The position numbers were made by a program, and so were the translations under genes. From assembly GCA_035301625.1 (NCBI GenBank), contig DATGTW010000078.1, positions 1 to 7,088 of the forward strand: a stretch of DNA of 7,088 bases, in the 5' to 3' direction. The stretch comes from Paenalcaligenes sp035301625 (GTDB lineage Bacteria; Pseudomonadota; Gammaproteobacteria; Burkholderiales; Burkholderiaceae_B). A model generated the notes under the pieces. That model had not been told where the DNA came from. It searched no databases and saw only the letters and a list, made by a program, of their open reading frames with translations. Below are positions 5,906-7,088 of the stretch, piece by piece (position 1 is the stretch's first letter; each line of letters opens with the position of its first letter).

Positions 5906-6893
5906 AATCTAACGTAAAAATTGTAGCGCCAGTGGTTTGTCGGGTCACTAACGCTTCGTGTGCTTGAGCCACCTCTTCCAGTCGATAGCGTTGGCCAATA
6001 TTGATTTTTATTTGTCCTGCTACAACAAGGTCGAAGAGCTCTTTGGCCGAGCGGCGCATTACGTCTGGGTCAGTGACATAGGTACCGAGAATCGGGCGTG
6101 TCACATAGAGGGAACCCTTGGCTGCTAAGATTCCCAGGTTAACGTCACTGACGGGGCCTGACGCGTTGCCAAAGCTAACCATCAAGCCACGGGGGCGCAG
6201 ACAATCCAAAGAAGTTTCCCAAGTCTCTTTGCCTACGCTGTCATAAACCACCGGTAGCATCTGTTCGTCGGTCAAGGCACGTACGCGTTCGACGACATCC
6301 TCTTGGGTGTAATTAATCATTTCCCAAGCACCATGCTCTTTGGCCAACTGCATTTTTTCTGCGGTAGAGCTTGTGCCAATCAGTTTAACGCCTAGTGCTT
6401 TAGCCCATTGACAAGCAATAAGGCCTACCCCGCCTGCAGCGGCATGAAATAAAATGGTTTCTCCGGGTTCTAATCGGTAGGTCTGCCGAAACAGGTACTG
6501 CACAGTGAGCCCTTTGAGCATCATTGCTGCTGCTTCTTCGTAGCTAATTTCATCCGGTAATTTGACCAGAGTGTCTGTGGGCATGTTTCTGGCTTCGGTA
6601 TAGGCGCCGATGGGGCTTTGTCCATAAGCAACGCGATCGCCGACCTGGAAGTCTGTCACCTCGGAACCTACTGCTACGATGTCGCCAGCTGCTTCGAAAC
6701 CTAAGCCATGGGGCAAGGCGCCTGGATACAGACCATCGCGAAAGTAGACATCAATAAAGTTCATGCCAATTGCGCGGTGACGCACCTGCACCTCGTTAGG
6801 TTCTGGTGCAATAAGAGGACGTTCAACTACTTGTAATACTTCGGGGCCACCGTTTTTCTCTAACCAGACTGTCTTGACCATATCTGTTGGCAT
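5904..6893 (-). CDS. qorA: NADPH:quinone oxidoreductase (zinc-independent medium-chain reductase)
   Basis: Cytoplasmic medium-chain dehydrogenase/reductase of the QOR branch, 329 residues against 327 in E. coli QorA. It reduces quinones with NADPH. The N-terminal GroES-like domain includes NFIDVYFRDGLY (45-56) and GFEAAG (65-70). The Rossmann domain has the cofactor loop AAAGGVG at 151-157, in place of the GxGxxG of zinc alcohol dehydrogenases. The zinc-binding cysteines of alcohol dehydrogenases are absent, which fits QOR. The DSVGKETWETSLDCLRPRG stretch (218-236) is typical. The ATG at 6893 is chosen because AAGGAG lies six bases upstream; the frame extends to an ATG at 6968 without a ribosome site. 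The gene is transcribed alone, divergently from the gene at the right edge. The physiological substrate is uncertain. Confidence 0.94.
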   Translation of the reverse strand: MPTDMVKTVWLEKNGGPEVLQVVERPLIAPEPNEVQVRHRAIGMNFIDVYFRDGLYPGALPHGLGFEAAGDIVAVGSEVTDFQVGDRVAYGQSPIGAYTEARNMPTDTLVKLPDEISYEEAAAMMLKGLTVQYLFRQTYRLEPGETILFHAAAGGVGLIACQWAKALGVKLIGTSSTAEKMQLAKEHGAWEMINYTQEDVVERVRALTDEQMLPVVYDSVGKETWETSLDCLRPRGLMVSFGNASGPVSDVNLGILAAKGSLYVTRPILGTYVTDPDVMRRSAKELFDLVVAGQIKINIGQRYRLEEVAQAHEALVTRQTTGATIFTLD

Positions 6894-6936
6894 TGCAGAC
6901 TCCTTTTGAATTAGAAAGAGACCAATTTGTAAAACT

Positions 6937-6945
6937 ATAGTATCA
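6937..6945 (-). promoter_or_regulatory. possible extended -10 promoter element of qorA
   Basis: On the minus strand TGATACTAT (6945-6937) fits an extended -10 pattern (TG, one base, then a TATAAT-like hexamer). It lies about 45 bases upstream of the qorA start codon. TTGCTG at 6963-6968 is a possible -35 but at a longer than ideal spacing. Another -10-like hexamer, TATAGT, overlaps it at 6934-6939. Confidence 0.35.
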
Positions 6946-7033
6946 CTCAAATCTAATATGGGCAGCAAAGTACTTGCTTATGTCTTAAACTACAGAAGCC
7001 AATGAAATATACGTTCCATTTGCAATATTTTCC

Positions 7034-7088
7034 ATGTCTTTAAACCAAGCTTATTTAGCCATTCATTTGGCCGCTCTGTTTTTTGGTC
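7034..7088 (+). CDS. 5' end of a putative DMT/EamA-family permease, cut by the window edge
   Basis: An ATG at 7034 opens a frame that runs to the window end: MSLNQAYLAIHLAALFFG. This hydrophobic start closely resembles the first membrane helix of drug/metabolite transporter (EamA) permeases, which often begin with a HLAALxFG motif. These are inner-membrane carriers with about ten helices. Only 18 codons are visible, so the family call is tentative. No good Shine-Dalgarno precedes the ATG. The gene diverges from qorA across 140 bases. Confidence 0.55.
   Translation, partial: MSLNQAYLAIHLAALFFG

Noticed and set aside
1..7088. An undescribed defence, toxin or mobile system
   Set aside because: Every substantial frame belongs to a known family or is an antisense shadow. 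I found no CRISPR-like repeats, transposase, reverse transcriptase, nuclease cassette, tRNA or rRNA.

Overview
This window is ordinary bacterial chromosome with seven complete or nearly complete genes and two genes cut by the window edges. The best taxonomic guess is a betaproteobacterium of the order Burkholderiales, possibly a lower-GC member of the Alcaligenaceae. This rests on several points. The class I fructose-1,6-bisphosphatase has the N-terminal style seen in that group. The H-NS-like protein is of the Bordetella/Burkholderia type, ending in a TWSGRGRPPKW module. The DUF4136-type lipoprotein has the FPGxNG ending common there. The MarR regulator resembles those that precede ectoine genes, an arrangement known in Bordetella. 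The taxonomy is inferred from protein style only and no database search was run.

Layout from left to right. At the left edge (1-47, minus) is the start of an unidentified gene, possibly ectA. Behind it, 77-607 minus encodes a MarR regulator of EctR type, with a strong sigma70-type promoter (655-683) and a perfect inverted repeat (631-650) at the expected transcription start. Next comes a minus-strand operon of a nitrilase-family amidase (2281-3114) and the metalloprotease TldD (802-2274), separated by six bases. An AT-rich divergent intergenic region leads to a plus-strand H-NS-like gene (3378-3728), which ends in a Rho-independent terminator. A convergent minus-strand lipoprotein gene (3818-4438) follows. 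After about 390 bases of AT-rich non-coding DNA comes fbp (4829-5842, plus) with its own terminator. It converges on a quinone oxidoreductase gene (5904-6893, minus). The right edge holds the first 18 codons of a plus-strand gene that looks like a DMT/EamA permease (7034-7088).

The genes do not form one pathway. The clear functional units are nitrilase-TldD, probably co-transcribed, and MarR plus its downstream neighbour, which may be an autoregulated osmoadaptation cassette. The others look like independent transcription units: gluconeogenesis (fbp), quinone/aldehyde redox chemistry (qorA), nucleoid silencing (H-NS-like) and the cell envelope (lipoprotein). I see no mobile element, CRISPR array, rRNA, tRNA, phage gene or defence system. 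The unusual signals are small regulatory structures: the regulator's operator-like palindrome, an interlocked set of complementary segments over the tldD stop codon, and inverted repeats in the two long AT-rich gaps.
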